The notes beneath the pieces are model-generated. The model saw only the letters and a list, made by a program, of their open reading frames with translations. It did not search any database and was not told the origin of the DNA. Below are positions 17,692 through 26,400 of a stretch of 38,495 nucleotides of DNA, one piece after another. Position numbers and translations under genes: made by a program. Every line of letters begins with the position of its first letter. The first letter of the stretch is position 1. Origin of the DNA: Anaerolineae bacterium (GTDB lineage Bacteria > Chloroflexota > Anaerolineae > B4-G1 > SLSP01); assembly GCA_016931185.1 (NCBI GenBank), contig JAFGFI010000135.1:1-38495 (forward strand). The letters run 5' to 3'.

Positions 17692-18518
17692 TGTTTACTT
17701 TCTCCAAATCCTTTGGGTTTGTTTTGATTGGACTTGAAGAGATCCAGAGGATGGGAAATCCTCCGCCGGCGTAGATAATAACGTATGGCTGCTTTAATCG
17801 CCGCATACAGCCCGCCAAATACGTAAATGAGAATAGCTAATTGTACTCCAGTGCTAAAGGTTTCCTTGACCGAGTCCATAGAGAGAATGGTAGGAATTAA
17901 GCTCTCTTCTTCTTCACCTTCCTGCAGCGTGGGATCTACCGGGGCCAGTGTCGCAGTAGGACGTGGGGTCACGGTCGGAGGTTGTTCGACCGTTGGGCCA
18001 ACAGGAGCGACCATACCTTCCTCTCCAGGGGCAGTTGCCGGTTGTTCGGCGGCGGCAGTGGGTGTGGGCGTTTCGGTGATTTCAGGTGTAGGTGTAGCGG
18101 CTTCGTTGAAAATAGTAATATTGTTGGTGAAGTCAAGTTTGGGTTCCGTATTGCCCACTTCGTAAACGGCCAGGGCCAACGTATATTGTCCATTGGGCAA
18201 TGCTGTTGTATCCCAAGTCGCAAGTGGCCCGTTAACCACCATTGTGCGCTCTCCAAAAACGATAGGAACCCATTGTGAGTTAGCCGTGGGCTGCGGGCCA
18301 CTGGCATAGAGTACCCCATACGAGTCGAAATTAGGAAGAGAGGCAGTACCGATAATAGTGATCTCGCCACCGGCGATGGTACCTTCTGCCGGCGAAGTAA
18401 TAGTCCAGATGGCTTCCTGGGTGTGAGGCGCGGCCCATCCGGATTGGCGATATGTAGGGTGAATGAAGATGAGAAGCACCGTTACCATAATGCCGAGATA
18501 ATTTAACTTTTTGCGCAT
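17688..18518 (-). CDS. Exported membrane-anchored Ig-like protein with Pro/Thr linker
   Basis: A 276-residue protein of unknown function. The start at 18518 is supported by GAGGAG 6 bases upstream; an in-frame ATG 48 bases further up lacks a good site. Residues about 6-21 are a signal segment. They are followed by an Ig-like beta-sandwich (about 37-140; 'TITSPAEGTIAGGEITIIGTA', WDTTALPNGQYTLALAVY), a Thr/Pro/Glu-rich spacer (about 140-205), a C-terminal membrane helix (about 219-243) and a basic cytoplasmic tail (RRRR, then KSNQNKPKGFG). The fold outside the cell resembles bacterial Ig modules that decorate cell-wall enzymes. It is first in an operon with pth and mfd (4-base overlap with pth), which probably reflects shared transcription rather than function. 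No clear promoter was found upstream. Confidence 0.75.
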   Translation of the reverse strand: MRKKLNYLGIMVTVLLIFIHPTYRQSGWAAPHTQEAIWTITSPAEGTIAGGEITIIGTASLPNFDSYGVLYASGPQPTANSQWVPIVFGERTMVVNGPLATWDTTALPNGQYTLALAVYEVGNTEPKLDFTNNITIFNEAATPTPEITETPTPTAAAEQPATAPGEEGMVAPVGPTVEQPPTVTPRPTATLAPVDPTLQEGEEEESLIPTILSMDSVKETFSTGVQLAILIYVFGGLYAAIKAAIRYYLRRRRISHPLDLFKSNQNKPKGFGESKQ

Positions 18519-18881
18519 AATGACTCCTCGTAAATAGGTGCGTTGTACTTTCCGAATACGATGCACCTGTTTTCATCAACTAACTATAGAGCGTGCGTGT
18601 TTGCGTTATATAAGACGTTCGCAATTGAAAAGTCTAACACGAAAGAGGGGAATGGCAAATTTGTATTCTGAAATGATTATTCTAAACCCGGCTTGCCAAT
18701 TTCGCTAAATGCTGCTATGATAGGTATGTTTCGGTTGGGTCAGATGGGGACTAACCACTTGACCAGGGTAAAATCTCCCCAGTTACCGGGTATGGAGACA
18801 CTAAAATTCGGTTAAAATTATCCGGTGGCGTAGGGAGTCTGGGTTGAAACCCCGTTTTTAGAGTTGTAGGAGGATTTTCTG
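18519..18881. other. Intergenic region without recognised gene (left part of an ~800-bp gap)
   Basis: No long reading frame and no convincing promoter of either strand was found. Near the right end, GGGT-TGAA-ACCC (18841-18852) precedes CGTTTTT, a weak terminator-like stem of only 4 bp. The interval separates the pth operon (minus) from the ABC exporter (plus). Confidence 0.4.
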
Positions 18882-18968
18882 ATGACTGAAAAGGATATGA
18901 GCATGAAGGGTTTGAAATTGTTTATCTACGTTGTGGTTAATATCGCTGTCCCGAAGCCGCCGGGATGA
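18882..18968 (+). CDS. Possible 28-residue hydrophobic peptide
   Basis: A short frame begins with ATG at 18882, with AGGAGG (18868-18873) 8 bases upstream, one of the best ribosome-binding sites of the window. It encodes MTEKDMSMKGLKLF followed by a hydrophobic stretch (IYVVVNIAV) and ends PKPPG. It may be a small membrane peptide, a leader peptide for the exporter 350 bases downstream, or the start of a gene broken by later changes. No homologue is recognised. Confidence 0.35.
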   Translation: MTEKDMSMKGLKLFIYVVVNIAVPKPPG

Positions 18969-19037
18969 TATAGTTCACCTGTTTATAATAGACGCGGAAT
19001 TATAGTTTCCTCTGGCCGCCAGCATTGTGGTGGGTGG

Positions 19038-19227
19038 AGGCGCGTACAGGTGAATACGCCGGTGTTGAAAACCGGCACCATTCCGGCGAGCGGGCTTCGA
19101 CAGTGTCGAAGTGGGGGTCTTATTAGTACCCCACATTTGAAAGACAGAACCCCGCTCGTTTTGCGTCTCTATGATGTATGGCATAGTGCGAGTGTGGGCG
19201 CAGCCGCCTCGATTGGAGGCTCGGCTG
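19038..19227 (+). other. Cluster of inverted repeats; candidate structured RNA leader of the ABC exporter
   Basis: GCCGGT/ACCGGC (19058-19063, 19071-19076) forms a first hairpin. CGAGCGGG (19087-19094) pairs with CCCGCTCG (19151-19158), enclosing CTTCGACA-G-TGTCGAAG (19095-19111) and TGGGG/CCCCA (19112-19116, 19129-19133), which together draw a three-way junction. CAGCCGCCTC (19201-19210) pairs with GAGG plus CGGCTG (19216-19227) around a 2-base bulge. No riboswitch class is recognised. It ends about 90 bases before the exporter start. Confidence 0.5.
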
Positions 19228-19320
19228 CTGTAAACCCGGTTTTAGTGCCTCGTGCCATTCCCAAATGGGATATTATAAAACTTGGGTTTTCGGGAACTCA
19301 TACACGATTTGAGGAGCATG

Positions 19321-21276
19321 ATGGTTCAGAAGGTGGATGTGAAACGTACAAATGAAGTCTCTGTGGATTTGAAATATGTGGTGACCGACAGTCGCCTGGT
19401 AGGATTATGGCGGTTGATGAAAGGCTTCCGATGGTTTTATATTGGAGCGATGATCGCGATAACCATTGGCGCCTTGTCACGCACGTGGAGTTATCAGCTT
19501 TTGCGTGATGTCATTGACGATGTTTTGGAAGAGGGCCTCCGTTTAGATCTGTTGCCGTGGCTCGGAGCGGCTTTTGTGGGATTGGCGGCGCTAGAGGGAG
19601 TGTTTTCTTACCTGCGCGGCACGTGGACGGCGAAGACCGCAGAGGGGGTTATCCAGCGTTTGCGGGATTACCTCTATGATCATATTCAGCGATTGCCGTT
19701 CTCATTCCACGATTATGCCAAGACGGGGGAGTTAATTCAACGTGCAACGTCGGATGTGGATACGCTACGGCGTTTTTATGCAGATCAGGCGATCGGTATT
19801 GGACGGATTGTGACTTTGTTTATCGTGAACTTTGTGATGTTGTTACGGATGAATACGAAACTGGGGTTGCTCTCTATCATTATTCTACCGTTCATTGTGC
19901 TGTTGTCTTACTTTTTCTTCGGGCGTGTGTCGAAGGCTTATGAACGCTATCAGGATCAGGAGGCGCAGCTTTCGACGACATTACAAGAAAATCTTTCGGG
20001 CGTCCGGGTTGTACGTGCTTTTGCTCGTCAATCTTATGAAATGGACAAGTTTGAACGGGAGAATTGGGAGAAGTACCGGCGCGGTAAGCAATTGTTGGTG
20101 ATGCACTCGTTGTATTGGCCGATTTCGGATGTGATGTGTTCGGCACAGATGATCCTGGTAATGGCGACGGGCGCGTTGATGGCGATCAAGGGTGAGATTT
20201 CATTGGGAACGTACATGGCTTCAACCGGGATGGTGATGTGGATTGTGTGGCCGATGCGTAACCTGGGCCGGTTGATCGTTCAGATATCGACAGGTCTGGT
20301 GTCCTATAACCGGGTGATGGATATTGTTAAGCAAGACCGCGAGGATATCGAGACTGGCACGGTAGCGATGGATACCTTGATTCGGGGCGCGATAGCGTTT
20401 CAGGATGTGAGTTTTGCCTATGAACCGGAACAGGTGTTGTTTGAACACAAGTCGGATGAGGGTAAAGGGAAAGAGGCAACTGTGGAAGTTGTGCGCGAAC
20501 CGGTTTCGGTATTACACAACATCAATTTCAGGTGCGAACCTGGTGAGGTAGTGGCTTTGCTTGGGTCAACAGGATCCGGCAAGACCAGCATCATTAACCT
20601 GTTATTGCGTTTTTATGAATACCAGGAGGGCAGCCTTATGTTGGATGGCCGGGAACTTTCTGCCTATCCACGGGCCTTACTGCGTCGCCAGATCGGTATT
20701 GTAGAGCAAGAGCCATTTCTCTTCTCGCGTAGTATCCGTGAGAATATCGCTTATGGCGTCGGGCGCGAAGTAACGCAGGAAGAGATTGAGGAGGCTGCGC
20801 AGGCTGCCGCCATCCACGATATTATTACCACTTTCCCAGAAGGGTATGATACTGTTGTGGGGGAGAAAGGCGTGACACTTTCTGGGGGACAGCGACAGCG
20901 TGTGGCAATCGCGCGCGCGTTGCTCAAGGATCCACGGATTCTGGTTTTGGATGATGCAACTTCTTCGGTAGATACCGAGACGGAAGCCTTAATACAAGAA
21001 GCATTGGACAAGTTAATGCCGGGACGTACCACCTTTATTGTGGCGCACCGTATCCAGACCGTCATGTCCGCAGACTTGATCCTGGTGTTGGACAAGGGCC
21101 ACGTTGTGCAATCAGGGCAGCACGCCGACTTGATTCAACAGCCCGGTTTATATCGTGATATCTACGAAATCCAATCGCGGATTGAGGAGGAAATCGCGGA
21201 GGAAGTGGCATTAGGAGAAGCAGCGTTGGATGAGGAAGAGAAACCTGCGCTGGCTTATGCGTTAGCAATGGGGTAA
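19321..21276 (+). CDS. Heterodimeric ABC exporter, subunit with degenerate catalytic site
   Basis: About 652 residues: an exporter-type ABC half-transporter with six membrane helices (about 25-310) and a nucleotide-binding domain. GAGGAG at 19311-19316 points to ATG 19318 or 19321 rather than the upstream TTG at 19282. Seen: Walker A GSTGSGKT, signature LSGGQRQRVAIARAL, Walker B ILVLDDATSSVD and the H-loop VAHR. The residue after Walker B is Asp instead of the catalytic Glu, as in subunits such as TM287 or BmrC. An insertion of about 25 charged residues (starting HKSDEGKGKEA) lies early in the nucleotide-binding domain, and an acidic Glu/Ala-rich tail follows it. It pairs with the next gene. 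The exported substrate, lipid or drug, cannot be told. Confidence 0.93.
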   Translation: MVQKVDVKRTNEVSVDLKYVVTDSRLVGLWRLMKGFRWFYIGAMIAITIGALSRTWSYQLLRDVIDDVLEEGLRLDLLPWLGAAFVGLAALEGVFSYLRGTWTAKTAEGVIQRLRDYLYDHIQRLPFSFHDYAKTGELIQRATSDVDTLRRFYADQAIGIGRIVTLFIVNFVMLLRMNTKLGLLSIIILPFIVLLSYFFFGRVSKAYERYQDQEAQLSTTLQENLSGVRVVRAFARQSYEMDKFERENWEKYRRGKQLLVMHSLYWPISDVMCSAQMILVMATGALMAIKGEISLGTYMASTGMVMWIVWPMRNLGRLIVQISTGLVSYNRVMDIVKQDREDIETGTVAMDTLIRGAIAFQDVSFAYEPEQVLFEHKSDEGKGKEATVEVVREPVSVLHNINFRCEPGEVVALLGSTGSGKTSIINLLLRFYEYQEGSLMLDGRELSAYPRALLRRQIGIVEQEPFLFSRSIRENIAYGVGREVTQEEIEEAAQAAAIHDIITTFPEGYDTVVGEKGVTLSGGQRQRVAIARALLKDPRILVLDDATSSVDTETEALIQEALDKLMPGRTTFIVAHRIQTVMSADLILVLDKGHVVQSGQHADLIQQPGLYRDIYEIQSRIEEEIAEEVALGEAALDEEEKPALAYALAMG

Positions 21277-21288
21277 CGATCAAGGATT

Positions 21289-21348
21289 AGGAGTTAGGAG
21301 TTAAGATAAATAGCTGTCTTGTTTTTTTATCTTTAATTTCTAACTTCT
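21289..21348 (+). repeat. Long imperfect hairpin between the two exporter genes
   Basis: The 22-base arm at 21289-21310 (AGGAGTTAGGAGTTAAG...) pairs with 21326-21348 (...TTTAATTTCTAACTTCT) with one bulge and three G-U pairs in RNA; the loop is 15 bases. The left arm contains the RRRTTAG heptad also found at 1958-1980. It fills most of the 100-bp gap and could tune expression of the second subunit. Confidence 0.6.
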
Positions 21349-21376
21349 CATTTCTTCCAGGGGGAATAGAGGAACA

Positions 21377-23188
21377 ATGTCTTACCAATTTGAAGAAGAA
21401 GAATTCAATACGAAATTTAACGGGCGCGTGTTGTTGCGGATGTTGCGGCAGGTTGCGCCTTACTGGCATTGGGTGCTGGGTTTTATGGTGTTGATTACCA
21501 TCACCTCAGTTATGGATTCCTATTTCACATACTTGAGCAAACGAATTGTAGATGAGGGGATTGTGGCCGGGAATTATCCGCACCTGACGCGGCTGCTTAC
21601 GACCTATGGTGGGTTGGCAGTATTGCAGGCACTAAACGTCTTTGGCTTCATTTTCCTGGCAGGTGTGTTGGGGGAACGTGTACAGTATGATTTACGGCGT
21701 AAGCTCTTTAATCATCTCCAATCGCTTTCTTTCTCATACTTCGATAAAACCCCGGTGGGTTGGATTATGTCGCGGGTGACTTCTGACGCTAGCCGGATCT
21801 CGGAGTTGGTGACTTGGGGCCTGGTGGATATGGTGTGGGGCTCGGCAAATATCATTACCTCTCTGACCTTTATGTTTTTCATCAACCGTCGTCTGGCCCT
21901 GATTGTAGCGGCGATTGTGCCGGTGATGATCGGGCTTGCTTTTTGGTTTCGGCAGCGCATCTTAGTACAATATCGTGAAGTGCGCAAACTCAATTCAAAG
22001 ATTACGGGGTTTTATAACGAAAGCATCACGGGAGTACGCGTGGTCAAAGCATTGGTTCGTGAAACGAAAAATCTTGAAGAATTTGAAGTCGAATCTTCCA
22101 ACATGTATGAAGCGGCGTATCGAGCCGCATGGCTCTCCGCACTTTTTCTGCCTTTGATTCAAATCATTGGCGCGATGGGGGTGGGCACTGTGGTTGCGTA
22201 TGGTGGCGCGCAAGTCCAAACCGGCGGCATGACGATGGGGGGCATCCAGGCATTTCTCTCTTACTTGACTTTTATCCTTTGGCCTATCCAGGATCTGGCT
22301 CGTATCTATGCGGAGATGCAGCGCTCGGTGGCATCGGCGGAACGTGTTTTTTCCTTGATTGATGCACAGCCGGATGTGACAGATCGGGAAGGGGCGCGTG
22401 ATCCCGGTTTTATCCAGGGTGAGGTTGCGTTTGAGGATGTGGGCTTCCGCTATGAAGAGGGGAAGGATGTTTTAACCGGCTTCAACCTTCATGTGCGGCC
22501 TGGAGAGCGTATCGCTATTGTGGGGCCGACGGGCGGTGGCAAATCCACGATCGTTAACTTGATCTGCCGCTTTTACGAACCTTCCGAAGGCATGATCCGC
22601 ATTGATGGGGTGGATTATACAGAGTTGACGCAACATGCTATCCAATCGCGGGTAGGCATGGTATTGCAGACCCCTCATCTGTTTTCCGGGACGATCCGGG
22701 ACAACATTCGTTATGGTAAACTGGATGCTAACGATGCAGAGGTTGAGAATGCCGCGCAGGTAGCACACGCGCATGACTTCATTATGGAATTGGAGGGAGG
22801 GTATGACGCGGAAGTAGGTGAGGCAGGGGTATTGCTTTCTGTGGGGCAGAAGCAACTCATTAGCATTGCGCGCGCGGTGTTGGCAGACCCCGATATCTTG
22901 ATCCTAGATGAAGCAACCAGTTCGGTGGATACATTAACCGAAGCGCGTTTGCAACGAGGAATGGAAGCGGTGATGGAAGGTCGCACAAGCTTTGTAATCG
23001 CACACCGGCTTTCTACCATTAAGCGGGCTGATCGCATCCTGGTCATCGAGAAGGGGCAAATTGTAGAGATGGGATCGCACCACGAATTGATTCGCGCGCG
23101 TGGGCATTACTATGACCTCTATACGCGCCAATTCCGCCGCGACCGGGAACTTATGTATGGTGTAGAGGATTTTGCATTTGCAGCGTGA
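21377..23188 (+). CDS. Heterodimeric ABC exporter, catalytic subunit
   Basis: 603 residues, an exporter-type ABC half-transporter paired with the preceding gene. Six membrane helices fill about 25-315. The nucleotide-binding domain shows Walker A GPTGGGKST, signature LSVGQKQLISIARAVL, Walker B ILILDEATSSVD with the catalytic Glu, and H-loop IAHRLSTI. The signature is LSVGQ instead of LSGGQ. Together with the first subunit this gives one canonical site (this Walker B plus the partner's LSGGQ) and one degenerate site (the partner's Asp plus LSVGQ), the known pattern of asymmetric exporters such as TM287/288 and BmrCD. AGAGGA precedes the ATG at 21377. The 100-bp gap to the first gene holds a hairpin but no clear terminator. 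Confidence 0.93.
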   Translation: MSYQFEEEEFNTKFNGRVLLRMLRQVAPYWHWVLGFMVLITITSVMDSYFTYLSKRIVDEGIVAGNYPHLTRLLTTYGGLAVLQALNVFGFIFLAGVLGERVQYDLRRKLFNHLQSLSFSYFDKTPVGWIMSRVTSDASRISELVTWGLVDMVWGSANIITSLTFMFFINRRLALIVAAIVPVMIGLAFWFRQRILVQYREVRKLNSKITGFYNESITGVRVVKALVRETKNLEEFEVESSNMYEAAYRAAWLSALFLPLIQIIGAMGVGTVVAYGGAQVQTGGMTMGGIQAFLSYLTFILWPIQDLARIYAEMQRSVASAERVFSLIDAQPDVTDREGARDPGFIQGEVAFEDVGFRYEEGKDVLTGFNLHVRPGERIAIVGPTGGGKSTIVNLICRFYEPSEGMIRIDGVDYTELTQHAIQSRVGMVLQTPHLFSGTIRDNIRYGKLDANDAEVENAAQVAHAHDFIMELEGGYDAEVGEAGVLLSVGQKQLISIARAVLADPDILILDEATSSVDTLTEARLQRGMEAVMEGRTSFVIAHRLSTIKRADRILVIEKGQIVEMGSHHELIRARGHYYDLYTRQFRRDRELMYGVEDFAFAA

Positions 23189-23349
23189 TATGAGGTGAGG
23201 CGGGGGAGTTTTTTATTTGTGGGCTATGCTCGCAAGTGAAAAATCCCTCGCTTTTTGTTGATTATCTGTGAGGTTGCTGTGTCCTGCAAGAATGAGTATA
23301 TTTGCTAAATCTATCGAAAAAGTTAACAATCTTTTAAAGAAAGATTTTC

Positions 23350-23377
23350 TTGCTTTCCATCTACCCTGTGCTATCAT
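23350..23377 (+). promoter_or_regulatory. Possible promoter of the macroglobulin-like operon
   Basis: TTGCTT (23350-23355) and TATCAT (23372-23377) are 16 bases apart; the -10 box is good and the -35 weak. An AT-rich hairpin (AATCTTT/AAAGATT, 23328-23346) lies just upstream. The rest of the gap from 23189 holds no gene; a T-run at 23211-23216 has no stem before it. Confidence 0.4.
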
Positions 23378-23452
23378 CGTACATGGAACTTTGTTACTTC
23401 GTTCAATGTTTTGAAATACTGTATAACTCAACGAGGTCCACCGGAGGCGCTG

Positions 23453-26400
23453 ATGGAAAAATCGTGTACCTATTCAGAAATTTGGAAATCGTTTCTCATT
23501 CTTTTTCTGTTATTGGCTGCGGGCTGTACAGGCTTACCCTCCGGCCCGTCGCCGACAGAATCTCCGACGGAGTCACCGACCGAAGTACCTACAGACACAC
23601 CGGTACCGACGCCGGTGACTGAGATGCCAGCAGGCCCTTATCCGCCGGTCATTCTGGAACATACTCCTCGCGCCGGTGAAGAAGTGCCACTTGATACCAG
23701 CATTGTCTTCAAGTTTGATCAACCTATGGACCGTGAGAGCGTTAAGCAGTCGCTGCGGGTAATGCCGGAGTTAAACGGCGAGTTTGCCTGGCTGGATGAG
23801 ACGACAATAGCATTTCGTCCCAAGGGATTGGCCTCGGCGACTCGTTATCAAGTCTTTATGAGCCAGGATGCGTTATCCTTGGATGGCCTTCCTTTGTCCA
23901 ATGAATTGGCGTTTGCTTTCTCTACTATCTCGGATTTAGTAGTGGCGCGGGTAAGCCCTGCCCCTGCGGCATTGGACTTGCGCGCAGATGCGCCGGTACT
24001 TGTAGCCTTCAACCGCGCGGTGGTACCGGTCAATTGCGCGGGGGCAAAGGCGGAGGATGCTTCAGGGAATGGGGTGACGTGCCCTCGCCTGCCCTTGACA
24101 TTTGAACCCCCTGTCTTAGGCCAGGGCAAGTGGGTGAATACATCTCTCTATCGTTTTGACCCGCTCTATGGTTGGGGGGCAGGGCAAACCTATCAGGCCA
24201 TGCTTGAATCGGGGATGACCAGTGTGGATGGCGCCGAGTTGAAGTCTTCCTTGGTCTGGACATACACAACCGCGCTTCCCTTTATGTTAGATTATACTCC
24301 TGGGAATGACGCGAAGAACATTCCGCTAGATGCAGGGGTGCGAATTGCATTTAACACCCCGATGGATGAGGGGATTACTGGTAGTGTTTTTAACGTCGTG
24401 GCGGAGAGTGGGGGGGTCATTCCGGGAAGTATTACGTGGGAAAACGGCGGGGCAACGATGGTATTTACACCCACGCAGCCCTTTACTTTGGCAACACGTT
24501 ACACGGTGAATGTAGGAGAACGCGCGCGCGCGGTGACCAGTGCGCCGTTGCAGAATCCAGGCTCATGGACGTTTACGACAGTGCCTTACCCTAGTGTCGT
24601 TACTATATCCCCAGGAGATGGGGCAAAGAATGTGCTCGTCCACGAACCGGTGCGTATCTCATTTGCGGGGAAGATTGATCCCGCGACACTAGAAGCGTAT
24701 GTGATTATCGATCCTCCGGTATCCGACGAAAAAATCTATAAATATTTTGAGACTGAGACGAATGTTTACCATCTCTCATGGGAGAAGGACCCGCGTACAG
24801 AATATTGTGTTTCTTTACTGCCGGGCGTTGCGGATCAGTACGGCAATTTGCTCTCAGAGCCGGACGCGGTTTGTTTTACAACCGGGGATCTTGACCCCTT
24901 CATCGGTTCGGCGACGATGTTGGAGGCAGTGACACTGGATGCAGTGGAACCAGCGCGTTTCTATTTCTTGGTGCGTAATTTAAGACAGGCTTCCTTTACA
25001 CTTTCTGCTTTGAATGAGGCGAATTTTATCCGGGGGTGGCAGACAACAGGTACTACCGTGCGCGAGTGGCGTGAGACCTTTCAGCCTGCGGCAAATGTAG
25101 CCGAAGTTATCCCGGTGGATTTGGCGCGCCGTGGCGGGACTTTAGAGACTGGCTATTATAAGTTAGAATGGGATGCCGCAGAGTCACGTGGATGGCGCAA
25201 TGACGTGCTGATTGCGGTGATTGACTGGCACGTGACTTTGAAATTGGCGCGCGATGAAGCCCTTGTTTGGGCAACAGATCTGCACAGCGGTGTACCTGTC
25301 AGCCGCACAGAAGTACGTTTGATCGATGAAGAGGGGTTGTTAATTGCTGCGGGAACCACGAATGATTACGGTTTGGCGCAAATCCCGATTCCACCGCGTG
25401 AGGAACTGTGGTCACGGGTGGCTGCCGTTATCGGGGAACCGGGTACTCCTGGCTTTGGAGTGGCATTGACAACCTGGATGGGGGACGCGAATCCGTGGGC
25501 CTTTGACATTATTCAGAATACAGGACCGTTTATTCCCTATACTGTTTTCTTGCATACCGATCGTCCTATCTATCGCCCCGGACAGACGGTTTTATTCCGG
25601 GGAATTATGCGGGAAGCGGACGATGCGCGTTACGCGCTGCCGCCTAGTGATTTGCCATTACTCATCAGTGTGCGGGATGCGATGTGGGAAGAGGTGTATT
25701 CGACAACGGTGACGCTCTCAGAGATGGGAACCTTTGATGGCATGCTGCATCTTGCCGAAGATGTATTGACGGGCGAGTATACTTTGCAGGCTAAGATTCC
25801 CAATGTTGAGTTTAGCGAGTGGTCCCTTAACTTTACAGTCGCTGCCTATCGTAAACCGGAATTTGAGGTGAAAGTGATTCCGGCATTTGATGAGATTTTG
25901 CAGGGCGAAGATTTACAAATTCAGGTGGCGGCGACCTATTTCTTCGGTGGCCCAGTCAGTGATGCTTCGGTTAATTGGAAGATACGGGCAGAATACTATA
26001 GTCCAGCCGATCTTGTTAATGGCCATACTGTTTATGATGTGGGTACATGGTGGCAGGAACCTGAGATTGTGGCAGAAGGGGAGGCTGTAACAGATGCCGA
26101 AGGGCGTGTTTTCATCGAAGTTCCTACGCAGCTTCAGCCATTAGTAGATGCATCGGAGTCTGGCCCTGCTCCACAGCGTTGGACGGTTGAAGCTACATTG
26201 ATGGACGAAAGTGGCTTCCCCGTGATAGGAAAGGGCGCGGTTACAGTACATAGTTCAAAATTCTATCTGAGTGTCCAACCACAGCAATGGGTGGTTCCGG
26301 TCAAACAACTCTTGACGGTGGATGTGACGGCGTGGGATTGGAATGGACAGTCTGTAGCGAATCAAACGCTTGAAGTAGCCCTGGCGCGGCGTACCTGGAC

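Noticed and set aside
18841..18859. Possible intrinsic terminator (GGGT-TGAA-ACCC then T-run)
   Set aside because: The stem is only 4 bp and no plus-strand gene ends just before it.
19050..19355. 101-codon plus-strand reading frame ahead of the ABC exporter
   Set aside because: It covers the inverted-repeat cluster, has no ribosome-binding site, runs out of frame into the exporter gene and has no recognisable domain.
23200..23220. Possible terminator after the second exporter gene (GGGGGAG then six T)
   Set aside because: No complementary arm precedes the T-run.
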